Source: CBDDCA01 sp965218205 (GTDB taxonomy: Bacteria > Spirochaetota > Spirochaetia > WTKD01 > G963693115). From it: 64,000 nucleotides of DNA. Under the pieces are notes generated by a model. That model did not search any database. It was given only the letters and a program-made list of their open reading frames with translations, and was not told the origin of the DNA. Below, piece after piece: positions 11,137 through 20,003 of the stretch (positions within the stretch are counted from its first letter, which is position 1; each line of letters begins with the position of its first letter). The DNA is taken from assembly GCA_965218205.1 (NCBI GenBank), contig OZ244590.1, positions 1,550,001 through 1,614,000 on the forward strand, in the 5' to 3' direction. The position numbers were made by a program, and so were the translations under genes.

Positions 11137-12219
11137 TTATCGTATGAAAAACCTGTATGATAACCACGAAATGAATAAAGTAACCGTAAAACCAAACCAA
11201 GCACCTATAATTGGCGATAAATACCCTTTTGCTGCAAGTATATTACCAAGCAAATCCGAGAAATAATACACTATAGAGATAGTTACTGCTGTCAACAAAC
11301 TGAGTAGTAGTGCATTTTTCTTAAACAAATTACCCGATATACATGCCATAATCATCACTATAAAGGGACTCAGAGCAAGCGGTAAACGAGAATAGGTGTC
11401 AGTAAGCAATTTTCTATATGATAAGCCTCTTTCCTTTAGTTCATTGATATAATCAAGTGCATCAAAATATCTCAATTCATCGACATTGCTTACTACTTTT
11501 TGAAAAAATCGAGGTTCCATATTTAATGATTCATTGGTATAGGTATCTTTATTTTCTAGATGAACTTCTTTATAAATAGGATCGTATGTATATATTTTTA
11601 CATCCTTAAATATCCACAAGGTACCGTTCCAGTTAGCATATGTTGCATCAATTCTTTCTTCAAGAATATTATCTTCGGTAGTGCGTACAAGAATAATATC
11701 ATTAAGCTGCTGTTCAACATCATCATAAAATTCGGCATAATAGATAATTTTTCCCCCGTCCTGTAAAATAGAAACTTGATTATTACTCTTTTCTATCTCT
11801 TGATTGAGTAAGGTGCGTTTTAGCTCATTTTTTTGCCGAAATGTATCAATCACTACCCTCTCTTGAAACAAAAAGAGAAGTACACTCAACATTCCTCCTA
11901 TTATCAATAGAGGAACAACAAAACGAAACAGTGAAATACCTGATGAGTATAAGGTAATAAGTTCGTTATTAGCGTTAAGCTGAGCAAGTGAAAAAGTAAT
12001 AGAAAATAAAATAGCTATAGGGAGAGCATAGGACATACTGGTAGGGATATAGAGCGACTGCACTCTCACAATGGTAGTAACAGGTACATTAAGAAAGAGA
12101 TACTTGATGAGATCTTGAATAAGATCCATTGTGAGTAAAAAAAAAGAAAACATCATAAAAGAAACTATGAGCGAAGAAAGAACTGAACGAATAGCGTATC
12201 TATGAATGATAGAAATCAT
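11137..12219 (-). CDS. LptF/LptG (YjgP/YjgQ) family permease, second of pair
   Basis: 360 residues from ATG 12219 (MISIIHRYAIRSVL), whose A is also the last base of the preceding TAA (TAATG), with GGAG upstream. Hydrophobic helices lie near residues 15-40, 55-80, 95-115 and three in the last ~90 residues, around a ~150-residue soluble beta-rich middle. This is the layout of LptF/LptG, the membrane subunits that, with the ATPase LptB, extract lipopolysaccharide. Treponemes are generally reported to lack classical LPS but keep these permeases, so another glycolipid or lipoprotein substrate is possible. I cannot say which subunit is which. No lptB or lptA/C is nearby. Confidence 0.85.
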   Translation of the reverse strand: MISIIHRYAIRSVLSSLIVSFMMFSFFLLTMDLIQDLIKYLFLNVPVTTIVRVQSLYIPTSMSYALPIAILFSITFSLAQLNANNELITLYSSGISLFRFVVPLLIIGGMLSVLLFLFQERVVIDTFRQKNELKRTLLNQEIEKSNNQVSILQDGGKIIYYAEFYDDVEQQLNDIILVRTTEDNILEERIDATYANWNGTLWIFKDVKIYTYDPIYKEVHLENKDTYTNESLNMEPRFFQKVVSNVDELRYFDALDYINELKERGLSYRKLLTDTYSRLPLALSPFIVMIMACISGNLFKKNALLLSLLTAVTISIVYYFSDLLGNILAAKGYLSPIIGAWFGFTVTLFISWLSYRFFIR

Positions 12220-13523
12220 TAGGAGCGTCTCCGAGCGTAGAGTAAAAATAATGATATCACAAAAATAATAGCAAGCGGATACCACATCATAAAAGCAGCT
12301 GAAATATCATTTGTTGCTCCTATTGTCTGATTGATAACATTGATTAACCAATATAAAAAGGAAGCACTAATACCAATACCAAAGCCCGTAGTTCTTCCAC
12401 TCCGCTTTGAAAACAATCCAATAGGAAATGCTATACATATAAATACTACTACCGCAAAAGGTTCTGATAATTTTTTATGGTATACCACACTATTTATTTG
12501 ATAACTTCGCTTAAATATAGGAGTTTCTGCTAAGGTATGATAGCGTGTGAGAAATTGCGTATATACTTGCGTAGGAATGTACTGAGTATACACATCGGGA
12601 GCATTGAGTACTATTCCTGCTTGTTGAGAATACAGCGATACTGCAGTGCCTAGTGATATGTTCATATTTTTTTCTTGCTCATCAATAGCGGGCTGTAAAC
12701 TTTGTTCTCGCTCTTTTTCTACCTCTTGCTGTAAATCGCTGATGCTCTTTTGATTAGCATTTATTGACTGTACTTCTGTGGTAAGATCTTTTACCAATAA
12801 ATTATATGTCAAGCCTCTTGCTTGTAAGTACGAGTATTCTTGAGGCTTCTCTTCTCTACTAACACTGACAACATCTTTTAAGGACAGTGATAATACTCCT
12901 TTTCGTTGATCGCCAATAAGCTCAGCAGTATCTGCAGAAATAATACGACTATTTCCATCGTTATCTTGATCTATAATAACTAAGCCTTGTATATCATTAT
13001 CCGTTACTGACTTGGTAACAATAATATTATCTTGATAGCGCTTTACAGAGTTTTGATCAAGCTCTAATTGAGGACTTACAAACAACACTTTGCGGTATTG
13101 TAAGGACGCTTGTATGGATCCCCACGGCACTATAGCTTCAAGCATAAAAAAGGATATTGCCATAATAAAAAATGAAAAGAACACATAGGGAACAAACGAT
13201 TGCAAAAAAGAAACTCCATTCGCTCTCATAGCAACAAACTCATTGCTTGATGAAAAACTTCCTACACTCATAAGACAGGACACCAATGCAGCATACGGAA
13301 TTGCCATTACTATTACTTCGGGCATCCATAACAAAAACAGCTTAAATACTTCAAAAAAAGGAACTGATATTTGAAATATTTTCTTTGCAAGCAGTATAAT
13401 TTGATTACCAACAAAAACAAAAATAAAAAAAAGAAAAATAAGAAAAAAGGAGTAGATATAATCAACTAAAATATAAAGAGCAACCCTCATAGGGAATTTT
13501 GTTTTTACTGTAACGTTTTCCAT
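12219..13523 (-). CDS. LptF/LptG (YjgP/YjgQ) family permease, first of pair
   Basis: 434 residues with the family pattern. There are N-terminal helices at about 15-40, 60-85 and 105-125, a long periplasmic domain (about 130-330) containing a charged, Gln/Glu-rich stretch (SDLQQEVEKEREQ), and three C-terminal helices ending in basic YARRRS. It is slightly longer than usual (~360-400) because of the charged insert. It follows dut by 9 nt and overlaps the next permease by 1 nt, so the two subunits should be made in equal amounts. It acts in the inner membrane in export of an envelope lipid. Confidence 0.85.
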   Translation of the reverse strand: MENVTVKTKFPMRVALYILVDYIYSFFLIFLFFIFVFVGNQIILLAKKIFQISVPFFEVFKLFLLWMPEVIVMAIPYAALVSCLMSVGSFSSSNEFVAMRANGVSFLQSFVPYVFFSFFIMAISFFMLEAIVPWGSIQASLQYRKVLFVSPQLELDQNSVKRYQDNIIVTKSVTDNDIQGLVIIDQDNDGNSRIISADTAELIGDQRKGVLSLSLKDVVSVSREEKPQEYSYLQARGLTYNLLVKDLTTEVQSINANQKSISDLQQEVEKEREQSLQPAIDEQEKNMNISLGTAVSLYSQQAGIVLNAPDVYTQYIPTQVYTQFLTRYHTLAETPIFKRSYQINSVVYHKKLSEPFAVVVFICIAFPIGLFSKRSGRTTGFGIGISASFLYWLINVINQTIGATNDISAAFMMWYPLAIIFVISLFLLYARRRS

Positions 13524-13532
13524 ATACTCTAT

Positions 13533-13985
13533 TTATTGTTTATGAGTTCCACTAGAACCAAAGCCTCTTTCTCCTCTCTCTGTTACAGACAAGGAGCTTT
13601 GATGTTCAACACGACAAAAATGCACTTGCAACACTGGACATATAACAAGCTGTGCAATACGTTCTAAAGGCATGATAGTATAGGGGCTTTCACTTATATT
13701 CATCAAAGGTATCTTAATTTCCCCTCTATAGTCACTATCTATCGTGCCAGGTGAATTTACGATAAGAATCCCATGCGTAAAAGACAGTCCAGATCGTGGC
13801 CGTACTTGCCCCTCATATCCTACGGGTATCTCTACATAAGTACCAGTAGGCACTAATATCCTTTGTTGAGGAGCAAGAATAAGTTCAGAATCAATACTGG
13901 CACAGAGGTCTGCCCCTGATGCTGTATGGCTTGCGTATACAGGCTCGTTACCAGCAAATGTTACACTTACACTGGTTTTCTTCAT
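13533..13985 (-). CDS. dut: dUTP pyrophosphatase (trimeric Dut)
   Basis: 150 residues, the usual length. Conserved Dut motifs appear in order: ASGADLCAS (motif I), RPRSGLS (II), GTIDSDYRGEI (III, catalytic Asp and uracil-binding loop), PLERIAQLVI (IV) and the C-terminal ERGFGSSG (V, phosphate clamp). It hydrolyses dUTP to dUMP, keeping uracil out of DNA and feeding thymidylate synthesis. It begins 12 nt after pnp with only a weak GAGGAT ribosome site, so coupling to pnp translation is likely. Confidence 0.96.
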   Translation of the reverse strand: MKKTSVSVTFAGNEPVYASHTASGADLCASIDSELILAPQQRILVPTGTYVEIPVGYEGQVRPRSGLSFTHGILIVNSPGTIDSDYRGEIKIPLMNISESPYTIMPLERIAQLVICPVLQVHFCRVEHQSSLSVTERGERGFGSSGTHKQ

Positions 13986-13997
13986 TAGATTTTTTTA

Positions 13998-16166
13998 TTA
14001 TCCTCTTCTATCCCTATTGCGATTATTATCGTGTGAAAAATGCTTTTTTCTCTCTCTTCCTCTATCATTTCTATCGTATCTACTATTTCCCTCTGCTACC
14101 CCACGTCCTGACAACGCTAAATTAACACGCCCCATTCTATCTATTTCTATGATTTTCACTTTAATTTCCTGATTTATCTGCATAACATCATGAACAGAAT
14201 CTATTTTTTCTCGTGACATTTTGCTTATATGACACAAGCCTTCTTTTCCTGGAAGAAACTCAATAAAAGCACCAAAGTCCATAATACGCTTTACAATACC
14301 ATCATATTCCTTTCCAATTTCTGGCTCTTCTAATAATTTAAGAAAATTTTCCTTTGCTGCTTCTGCATCATATGCATTTTTACTATAAATGGTAACAATT
14401 CCTGCATCATCAATATCTGTTTGTACTTGAAATTTCTCATTGATGCCTTTAATTGTCTTTCCTCCTGACCCAATAAGCTGTCCTATCTTATCAGGATGCA
14501 CATTAAACGAAACTATACGCGGAGCAAACTCAGAAAGCTCTGTATTATGATGTTGCAAGGTAGCATTCATAATCTCTAGTATATGCATTCTCCCTTCTTT
14601 TGCTTGATACAGTGCTTTTTTCATTATTTCGGCATCAATATTCTGTATTTTTATATCCATTTGAAAGCCAGTAATGCCATTTTCTGTTCCTGCTACCTTA
14701 AAGTCCATATCACCAAGATGATCTTCTTCTCCAAGTATATCGGAAAGAACAACAAAATCATCTCCTTCTTTTACTAATCCCATTGCAATTCCTGCTATGG
14801 CGTTATCCAACGGTACTCCTGCCTGCATAAGTGCTAAAGAGCCAGAACATACAGTTGCCATAGAAGAAGAACCATTCGATTCTAGTACCTCAGAGACAAT
14901 ACGAACAGTATACGGAAATTGATCTTTTTTAGGCATTTTTGCAAGCAACGAGCGATGTGCAAGATGACCATGTCCAATTTCACGTCTGCCTGTCATGAGC
15001 CTTCCTACTTCTCCTACCGAAAAGGGAGGAAAATTATAATGCAGTAAAAAATTCTGTCTTCTATCTCCATCAATATCGTCAAACACTTGTTCATCCATAG
15101 ATGTTCCTAATGTGGCTACAGCTAAGGCTTGTGTTTCTCCACGAGTAAAAAGAGCAGAGCCATGTGTACGAGGTAAAATGTCTGTCTCACACTGTATAGG
15201 ACGTATTTCTTCAGGATTCCGTCCATCCGAACGAATTTTACGTTTTACAATAGATTCTCTTACTATTTTTTGCTCTAAAGAATCCATTACTGCCTTAAAA
15301 TATTTTTCTTCCTCTTCTTTGAGCGTATCTGCAAAATGTTCTTTTGTATCAGAAATAACTAACTGGATAGCAGCACTTCGCTCCATCTTTCCTTTTACAA
15401 AGCAGGCTGTTTCCATATCTGCAGTTGCGTAGTCTATGATTTCTTTCTCTAAAGCAAAGGGAGTAACTTCAATTAAAGGAAGTTTTTCTTTTCCGACTAA
15501 GGAAAAAAGCTCAATCTGAGCATCACAAATTGACTTAATGACAGGATGTGCAAACTCAATCGCTTCAATAAGCAATTCTTCACTTACTTCGCTTGCTCCC
15601 CCTTCTACCATAGTGATTCCTTCTTTCGTGCCTGCAACCATTATTTCAAGTGTAGAGAGCTCAATTTGCTCAAACGTGGGGTTTGCAATAAACCCTTGTT
15701 CATCAATATAAATAACCCGTACTCCTGCAACTGGTCCATCAAATGGAATATCACTCACTACCACACTTGCCGAAGCGGCACAAATAGCGATAGCATCAGC
15801 GGGATGTACCTGATCTGCAGAAACAGTAGTAGGAACTACTTGTATTTCACGCTTAAAATTTTTAGAGAACAGTGGACGCATAGGTCTGTCAATAAGACGC
15901 GATACTAATATTTCTTTGTCTTTTGGACGCCCTTCTCTTTTTATGAAACCACCAGGAATTTTTCCTGCTGCATAATATTTTTCATTGTATTCTACCTGTA
16001 AGGGTACAAAATCTAAATCTTCATTGACATTTGAAGAACAACATGCAGTAGAAAGTATTGATACACCTTCATAACTTGCAAATACTGATCCATTTGCTTG
16101 ACGTGCTAATTTTCCTACTTGGAATAGTAGGTCCTTTCCTCCTACATCTACCCGTATTTCTACCAT
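13998..16166 (-). CDS. pnp: Polyribonucleotide nucleotidyltransferase (PNPase)
   Basis: 722 residues, normal for the family. Two RNase PH-like cores (about 10-220 and 310-540; RPMRPLF and TRGETQALA in conserved places) flank the helical linker. A KH domain (GSGGKTIKGI) and an S1 domain (YDGIVKRIMDFGAFIEF) follow, and the C-terminus is an Arg/Asp/Asn-rich tail. It degrades RNA 3' to 5' with phosphate. It follows rpsO by 77 nt, the same order as in many bacteria, where PNPase controls the rpsO-pnp transcript. GAAGGGG precedes the ATG. Confidence 0.97.
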   Translation of the reverse strand: MVEIRVDVGGKDLLFQVGKLARQANGSVFASYEGVSILSTACCSSNVNEDLDFVPLQVEYNEKYYAAGKIPGGFIKREGRPKDKEILVSRLIDRPMRPLFSKNFKREIQVVPTTVSADQVHPADAIAICAASASVVVSDIPFDGPVAGVRVIYIDEQGFIANPTFEQIELSTLEIMVAGTKEGITMVEGGASEVSEELLIEAIEFAHPVIKSICDAQIELFSLVGKEKLPLIEVTPFALEKEIIDYATADMETACFVKGKMERSAAIQLVISDTKEHFADTLKEEEEKYFKAVMDSLEQKIVRESIVKRKIRSDGRNPEEIRPIQCETDILPRTHGSALFTRGETQALAVATLGTSMDEQVFDDIDGDRRQNFLLHYNFPPFSVGEVGRLMTGRREIGHGHLAHRSLLAKMPKKDQFPYTVRIVSEVLESNGSSSMATVCSGSLALMQAGVPLDNAIAGIAMGLVKEGDDFVVLSDILGEEDHLGDMDFKVAGTENGITGFQMDIKIQNIDAEIMKKALYQAKEGRMHILEIMNATLQHHNTELSEFAPRIVSFNVHPDKIGQLIGSGGKTIKGINEKFQVQTDIDDAGIVTIYSKNAYDAEAAKENFLKLLEEPEIGKEYDGIVKRIMDFGAFIEFLPGKEGLCHISKMSREKIDSVHDVMQINQEIKVKIIEIDRMGRVNLALSGRGVAEGNSRYDRNDRGRERKKHFSHDNNRNRDRRG

Positions 16167-16243
16167 AAAAACCCCTTCATGTTAAACATGTATAATAATT
16201 TCTTTAAGATATATAGTATGATTACTAAAAAAGACAAATATAA

Positions 16244-16534
16244 CTAATGACGTAGCCCCAAGTCAGCGATAAGTTCTCTATACCCTGTCAAGTTTTTATC
16301 TTTATAATACTTAAGCATTTTTCTCCGTTTTCCTACCATTTTCAACAAAGCATTCGTATTAGAGTAGTCTTTTCTGTACTGCTTTAAGTGTTGCGAAAGA
16401 TGATTTATCTTATAGGTCAACAATGCTAGTTGCACTTTAATATTTCCTGTATCGTTAGCATTTTCACCATATTTAGATATGATATTTTGAATGCTTTCTT
16501 TTCTATTTGTGTGTATACCGTTTATTTCATTCAT
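16244..16534 (-). CDS. rpsO: 30S ribosomal protein S15
   Basis: 96 residues with S15 hallmarks: DTGNIKVQLALLTYKINHLSQHLK, GKRRKMLKYYKD and a C-terminal LGLRH. It binds the central domain of 16S rRNA early in assembly. The start is fixed by TAGGAG 9 nt before the ATG. It is first gene of the operon down to the HEAT-repeat gene. The N-terminus is about seven residues longer than the typical 89-residue S15. Confidence 0.96.
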   Translation of the reverse strand: MNEINGIHTNRKESIQNIISKYGENANDTGNIKVQLALLTYKINHLSQHLKQYRKDYSNTNALLKMVGKRRKMLKYYKDKNLTGYRELIADLGLRH

Positions 16535-16572
16535 TGAGACAATCTCCTAATATATAATCTGCTCCTATTATG

Positions 16573-16602
16573 ATTATACCCCTATACCATTAACAAAGTC
16601 AA
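16573..16602 (-). promoter_or_regulatory. Promoter of the rpsO operon
   Basis: Minus strand TTGACT (16602-16597) and TATAAT (16578-16573) with an 18-nt spacer, about 40 nt upstream of the rpsO ATG. Confidence 0.7.
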
Positions 16603-16622
16603 TACATAGGGGAAATTTTTTA

Positions 16623-16642
16623 TTCAAGGGGTAATTGCGATA
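16623..16642. repeat. 20-bp direct repeat, left copy, flanking the TPR-DUF2971 gene
   Basis: TTCAAGGGGTAATTGCGATA occurs here and again, identical, at 18316-18335. The two copies bracket one gene. This could be the footprint of a cassette insertion or an old duplication. Confidence 0.85.
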
Positions 16643-16716
16643 CTACTATCAGATACTTCATACATAAAAGTAGATGAATTATCGTATATTGTGTTTATCT
16701 GTATAATCTATAAAAT

Positions 16717-18264
16717 CTAAGGAGGAGATATTTTATCAATTTTATCAAATATTCTTTTCCTATCCTCGCCTAATGCAATACTGTAATCAGTAAATTTCAA
16801 TCTCGCGCTTCTTGCAGAAACTATCTCAGCATTAGAAAATAATATATCTTCCCTAGATTCTAAATCTTTACAAATCTTACCTCTCAATTCTATAGGAGTA
16901 CGAAACCCAAAAATTATCTTTTTTACTTTTACTCCTTTTGAACATTTAATACGAGATTTTTTAATATTCGATACTTCACCAATATTTCTCCATCCAATTT
17001 TTCGTTGAGTTTTAATTTCCGTTCCAATAGTATAATTTGAATACTCTACATTATCTGGATGTTTCTCAAAAATTATAAATCTTCCTTCGTTCTCATACTC
17101 CCATGATTTATACTTAATAGAAAAACCATCTGAAAAACCCCCTCCACCTAAATCATAGTTATATTTTACAGGAACATATAACAATTTATCACTACATTCA
17201 AATATCTCATCAGTTATTTCATATTCAATACAAATACCTCTATGTTTATCTGCATAATGACTAAATAACAAAGGATTTATAACATCAGAGTCAATATCAT
17301 TTGAGGTTATATCAGATTCTGATCTCACAAAAGATGAAATATAAGGAGCATACTCCAATAATAACTTTTCTTTACAGATACCATCATCATTCTTGAAATG
17401 AAACATTTCAAAAGGATCATTAACTGAAAGAAAATGAGTAAAAATTATTTTATTACTTTTTATATTTTCTATAATGTCCCTATAATTATCCAAAGAAAGA
17501 AATTTATAAAATTTTTTAGTAGTATATGATTTTTTATGTTCTCTGGATATAACAGGAATAAACTTCTCAAGAGTTTCTTCTGCCTCTTCTATCTGGCGAT
17601 TATTCTTTAGTCTCAAAAATTTTATCAATAAAAGATTTAAGTCATTAGGAAATTTTTGTAGTCCCTGATTTATAATTTTCATAGCTTCCTCAAATGGACT
17701 AAAAAACCTAACTGAGTCAGAAGTATGATCAGATATATCAAGTAATATACCATTTAAACAACTCAATTTCCATATAATTAAAAAACTATTACTAGGATAT
17801 AATACCATCAATTCATCTATCCTCTGCATACATACATAGGCTGCTTTTAACTTTAATGGATCAGTATTAGAAATAGGAACAGGGTGATTAAAAGGAAACG
17901 GAACTTCCAAAGTTTCTATTCCTTCTATAGCCTGTGGATAGATACTATAAATATCCATCTTGTATAAAGATGCTTCAAGATTATTAGGATCATTAACTAA
18001 AATCTTATCTATCAATTCTAGGGCACTGAGATAATTACTCACATACTCTGCGTTAGATCCCTTCTCTTCACTTATATGTATATGTTGGTTTATTTTGCCC
18101 TTTTTCAACAATACTAAAATTTTATCATATTCAGATACTTTCTCCAGTTCTAATATCATATCCAAACAACTAAGAGCTTTACTATATTCTTTTTTATAAA
18201 AAAGATTCATTGATGAGTCAAGTAAAATTTCTACTTTCTCACTACGAGATTCAGAATATTCCAT
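16717..18264 (-). CDS. TPR protein with C-terminal DUF2971 domain
   Basis: 515 residues. Residues 1 to about 235 contain TPR-like helical pairs (KEYSKALSCLDMILELE; NDPNNLEASLYKMDI; AMKIINQGLQKFPNDLNLLL). From about 250 the protein matches the pattern of DUF2971: FYKFLSLDNYRDII, then FLSVNDPFEMFHF (the conserved NDPFE), LLFSHYADKHRGICIEY and the later KSWEYENEGRFI. DUF2971 has no established biochemical activity and is typical of accessory regions. No Shine-Dalgarno is seen; TATAAT lies 9 nt upstream of the ATG. Identical 20-bp direct repeats flank the gene, and an orphan hsdS follows on the other strand. This suggests a mobile, possibly defence-related cassette (inference). Confidence 0.7.
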   Translation of the reverse strand: MEYSESRSEKVEILLDSSMNLFYKKEYSKALSCLDMILELEKVSEYDKILVLLKKGKINQHIHISEEKGSNAEYVSNYLSALELIDKILVNDPNNLEASLYKMDIYSIYPQAIEGIETLEVPFPFNHPVPISNTDPLKLKAAYVCMQRIDELMVLYPSNSFLIIWKLSCLNGILLDISDHTSDSVRFFSPFEEAMKIINQGLQKFPNDLNLLLIKFLRLKNNRQIEEAEETLEKFIPVISREHKKSYTTKKFYKFLSLDNYRDIIENIKSNKIIFTHFLSVNDPFEMFHFKNDDGICKEKLLLEYAPYISSFVRSESDITSNDIDSDVINPLLFSHYADKHRGICIEYEITDEIFECSDKLLYVPVKYNYDLGGGGFSDGFSIKYKSWEYENEGRFIIFEKHPDNVEYSNYTIGTEIKTQRKIGWRNIGEVSNIKKSRIKCSKGVKVKKIIFGFRTPIELRGKICKDLESREDILFSNAEIVSARSARLKFTDYSIALGEDRKRIFDKIDKISPP

Positions 18265-18315
18265 AACACAACCATTATATTATATATCTTCCACATATAC
18301 AAATTCAAGCACGAG

Positions 18316-18335
18316 TTCAAGGGGTAATTGCGATA
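18316..18335. repeat. 20-bp direct repeat, right copy
   Basis: Identical to 16623-16642. It lies between the divergent starts of the TPR-DUF2971 gene and hsdS, about 60 nt before the hsdS ATG. Confidence 0.85.
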
Positions 18336-18396
18336 TGCAAGGCTTTCACAAGATGAAGATTTACATAATGGCTATATTGCTATACTATTTAGTTAG

Positions 18397-19539
18397 ATGA
18401 GTAAACAAGACAAAAAATTAGCATCCTTCCCCATCCGCTTCAAGCAAGACGATGACACTAATTTTCCCGATTGGCAAGAAAGGAGGCTGGGGGAGATTTT
18501 TGATATTACTGCAGGAGGTGACATTGATCAAAAAGACACTAATCCTACTCAAACAAGTAAATATAAGTATCCAGTATATGCTAACAGTGAGAAAGATAAT
18601 GGCTTACATAGTTGGGCAAGTACTTATAAACAAAATGAAAATTGTATAACAGTAACAGGGCGAGGTACTTTAGGAAAAGCTATTGTTAGATATGAAAAAT
18701 TTTATCCTATTATAAGATTATTGGTTCTTAGAAGTCAAAGTAACATAAGTTTAAAATTTTTTGCAGAAGCAATTAATTTACTCAAAATACATAATGAAAG
18801 TACAGGAGTGCCTCAACTTACTGTACCACAAATATCAGCTTATAATATCAAATATCCCTCCCTCCTTGAACAACAAAAGATAGCATCTTTTTTGGAGAGT
18901 GTAGACACAAAGATACAGCTCCTTGAAAGAAAAGTAGTGCTGTTGCAGTCATACAAAAAGGGCGTCATGCAAAAACTCTTTTCACAGGAACTACGCTTTA
19001 AGGACGAGCAAGGACACGAGTACCCCGATTGGGAGGAGAGGAGGCTGGGGGAAATTTTAGAGTATGAACAACCTACAAAATATATTGTTGATTCTTCAAA
19101 ATATAATGATAATTATAGCATACCTGTTTTGACAGCTGGTAAAACTTTTATACTAGGATATACTAATGAAACATATGGGGTTTTTACAAATCATCCAGTT
19201 ATTATCTTTGATGATTTCACTACTGTGAGTAAGTTTGTAGATTTTGATTTTAAGGTTAAGTCATCTGCCATGAAAATCTTGAAATTAAGAAAGAATATAC
19301 AAGCTAATATTAAATTAGTATATGAATGTATGCAAAAAATAAATTTTTCACTAAAAGGGCATAAACGGTATTGGATTTCAGAATACCAGCATATAGCTAT
19401 TCCATTTCCCACCCTCCTCGAACAACAAAAGATAGGCTCTTTTCTGCAGAGCCTTGATACAAAAATATCGCTCACACAGAAACAAGTAACACTTACAAAG
19501 CTGTATAAGAAAGGCTTATTACAAAGGATGTTTGCATAA
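18397..19539 (+). CDS. hsdS: Type I restriction-modification specificity subunit (orphan HsdS)
   Basis: 380 residues in two similar halves. Each begins with a phrase like FPDWQERRLGE / YPDWEERRLGE, then a variable target-recognition domain (about 35-150 and 220-335). Each ends in a conserved helix (LLEQQKIASFLESVDTKI and LLEQQKIGSFLQSLDTKI) that spaces the two domains and contacts HsdM. HsdS chooses the DNA target of a type I methyltransferase/restriction complex. No hsdM or hsdR is in the window, so it must serve a complex encoded elsewhere or be a silent donor of recognition domains. TATACT lies 10 nt upstream of the ATG, preceded by TGC (extended -10), with no Shine-Dalgarno. Confidence 0.92.
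   Translation: MSKQDKKLASFPIRFKQDDDTNFPDWQERRLGEIFDITAGGDIDQKDTNPTQTSKYKYPVYANSEKDNGLHSWASTYKQNENCITVTGRGTLGKAIVRYEKFYPIIRLLVLRSQSNISLKFFAEAINLLKIHNESTGVPQLTVPQISAYNIKYPSLLEQQKIASFLESVDTKIQLLERKVVLLQSYKKGVMQKLFSQELRFKDEQGHEYPDWEERRLGEILEYEQPTKYIVDSSKYNDNYSIPVLTAGKTFILGYTNETYGVFTNHPVIIFDDFTTVSKFVDFDFKVKSSAMKILKLRKNIQANIKLVYECMQKINFSLKGHKRYWISEYQHIAIPFPTLLEQQKIGSFLQSLDTKISLTQKQVTLTKLYKKGLLQRMFA
18466..18500 (+). repeat. 35-bp repeat starting HsdS half 1 (pair with 19024-19058)
   Basis: The DNA encoding PDWQERRLGEI here and PDWEERRLGEI at 19024-19058 matches at 31 of 35 bases. A second pair, encoding the LLEQQKI helices, lies at 18856-18891 and 19408-19443. Such nearly identical repeats around each recognition domain allow recombination between hsdS copies. 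Confidence 0.8.
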
Positions 19540-19650
19540 AAAGAATTAAATTACTTAACAATAAACACAATAAAAATAATAGTATGCTAATATATAGTAT
19601 AAAGGTTTTTATAAAACTAAAACTGACAGAAAAGTGAGGACTGTGCAAGT

Positions 19651-19986
19651 ATGACTAAATTACTAAGTATTGCAAAAAATTTCAGTACAATTCTAGGAGG
19701 AAGAAGGAAAAAAATATATAAATATTCTGGTGAAGAATTTTTACAAGATTATTTCCTCCCTCAATTAAAACAAAATAAAGATGATGATCTTTTAGAGCTT
19801 GACTTAAATGGTGTTGAGAGTGGATACCCTCCTTCTTTTTTAGAAGAAGTATTTGGTGGTGCTATTAGAGAGGGATATGATATAAAAAAATTAATAGATG
19901 AGAAAAAAATGAAACTGATATGTGATGACAACGATACTTTTGAAGAAATACAAGACATTATTAACCAGAAATCTAACAAAAAGTAA
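19651..19986 (+). CDS. Small STAS-like (DUF4325-type) protein
   Basis: 111 residues, soluble, from ATG 19651; TGAGGA lies upstream at long spacing. The core LLELDLNGVESGYPPSFLEEVFGGAI fits the STAS-like DUF4325 pattern (strand ending in D.nGV, then a serine-containing helix with a phenylalanine-rich F.DE.FG motif). This is followed by MKLICDDNDTFEEI as the next strand and loop. STAS-like proteins usually act as switch partners of kinases or phosphatases, or as small sensors. No ATPase partner is adjacent; the next gene, 17 nt on, encodes a membrane-anchored coiled-coil protein, so the two are probably co-translated. Confidence 0.6.
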   Translation: MTKLLSIAKNFSTILGGRRKKIYKYSGEEFLQDYFLPQLKQNKDDDLLELDLNGVESGYPPSFLEEVFGGAIREGYDIKKLIDEKKMKLICDDNDTFEEIQDIINQKSNKK

Positions 19987-20003
19987 ATATACTTAAAGGA
20001 TAC

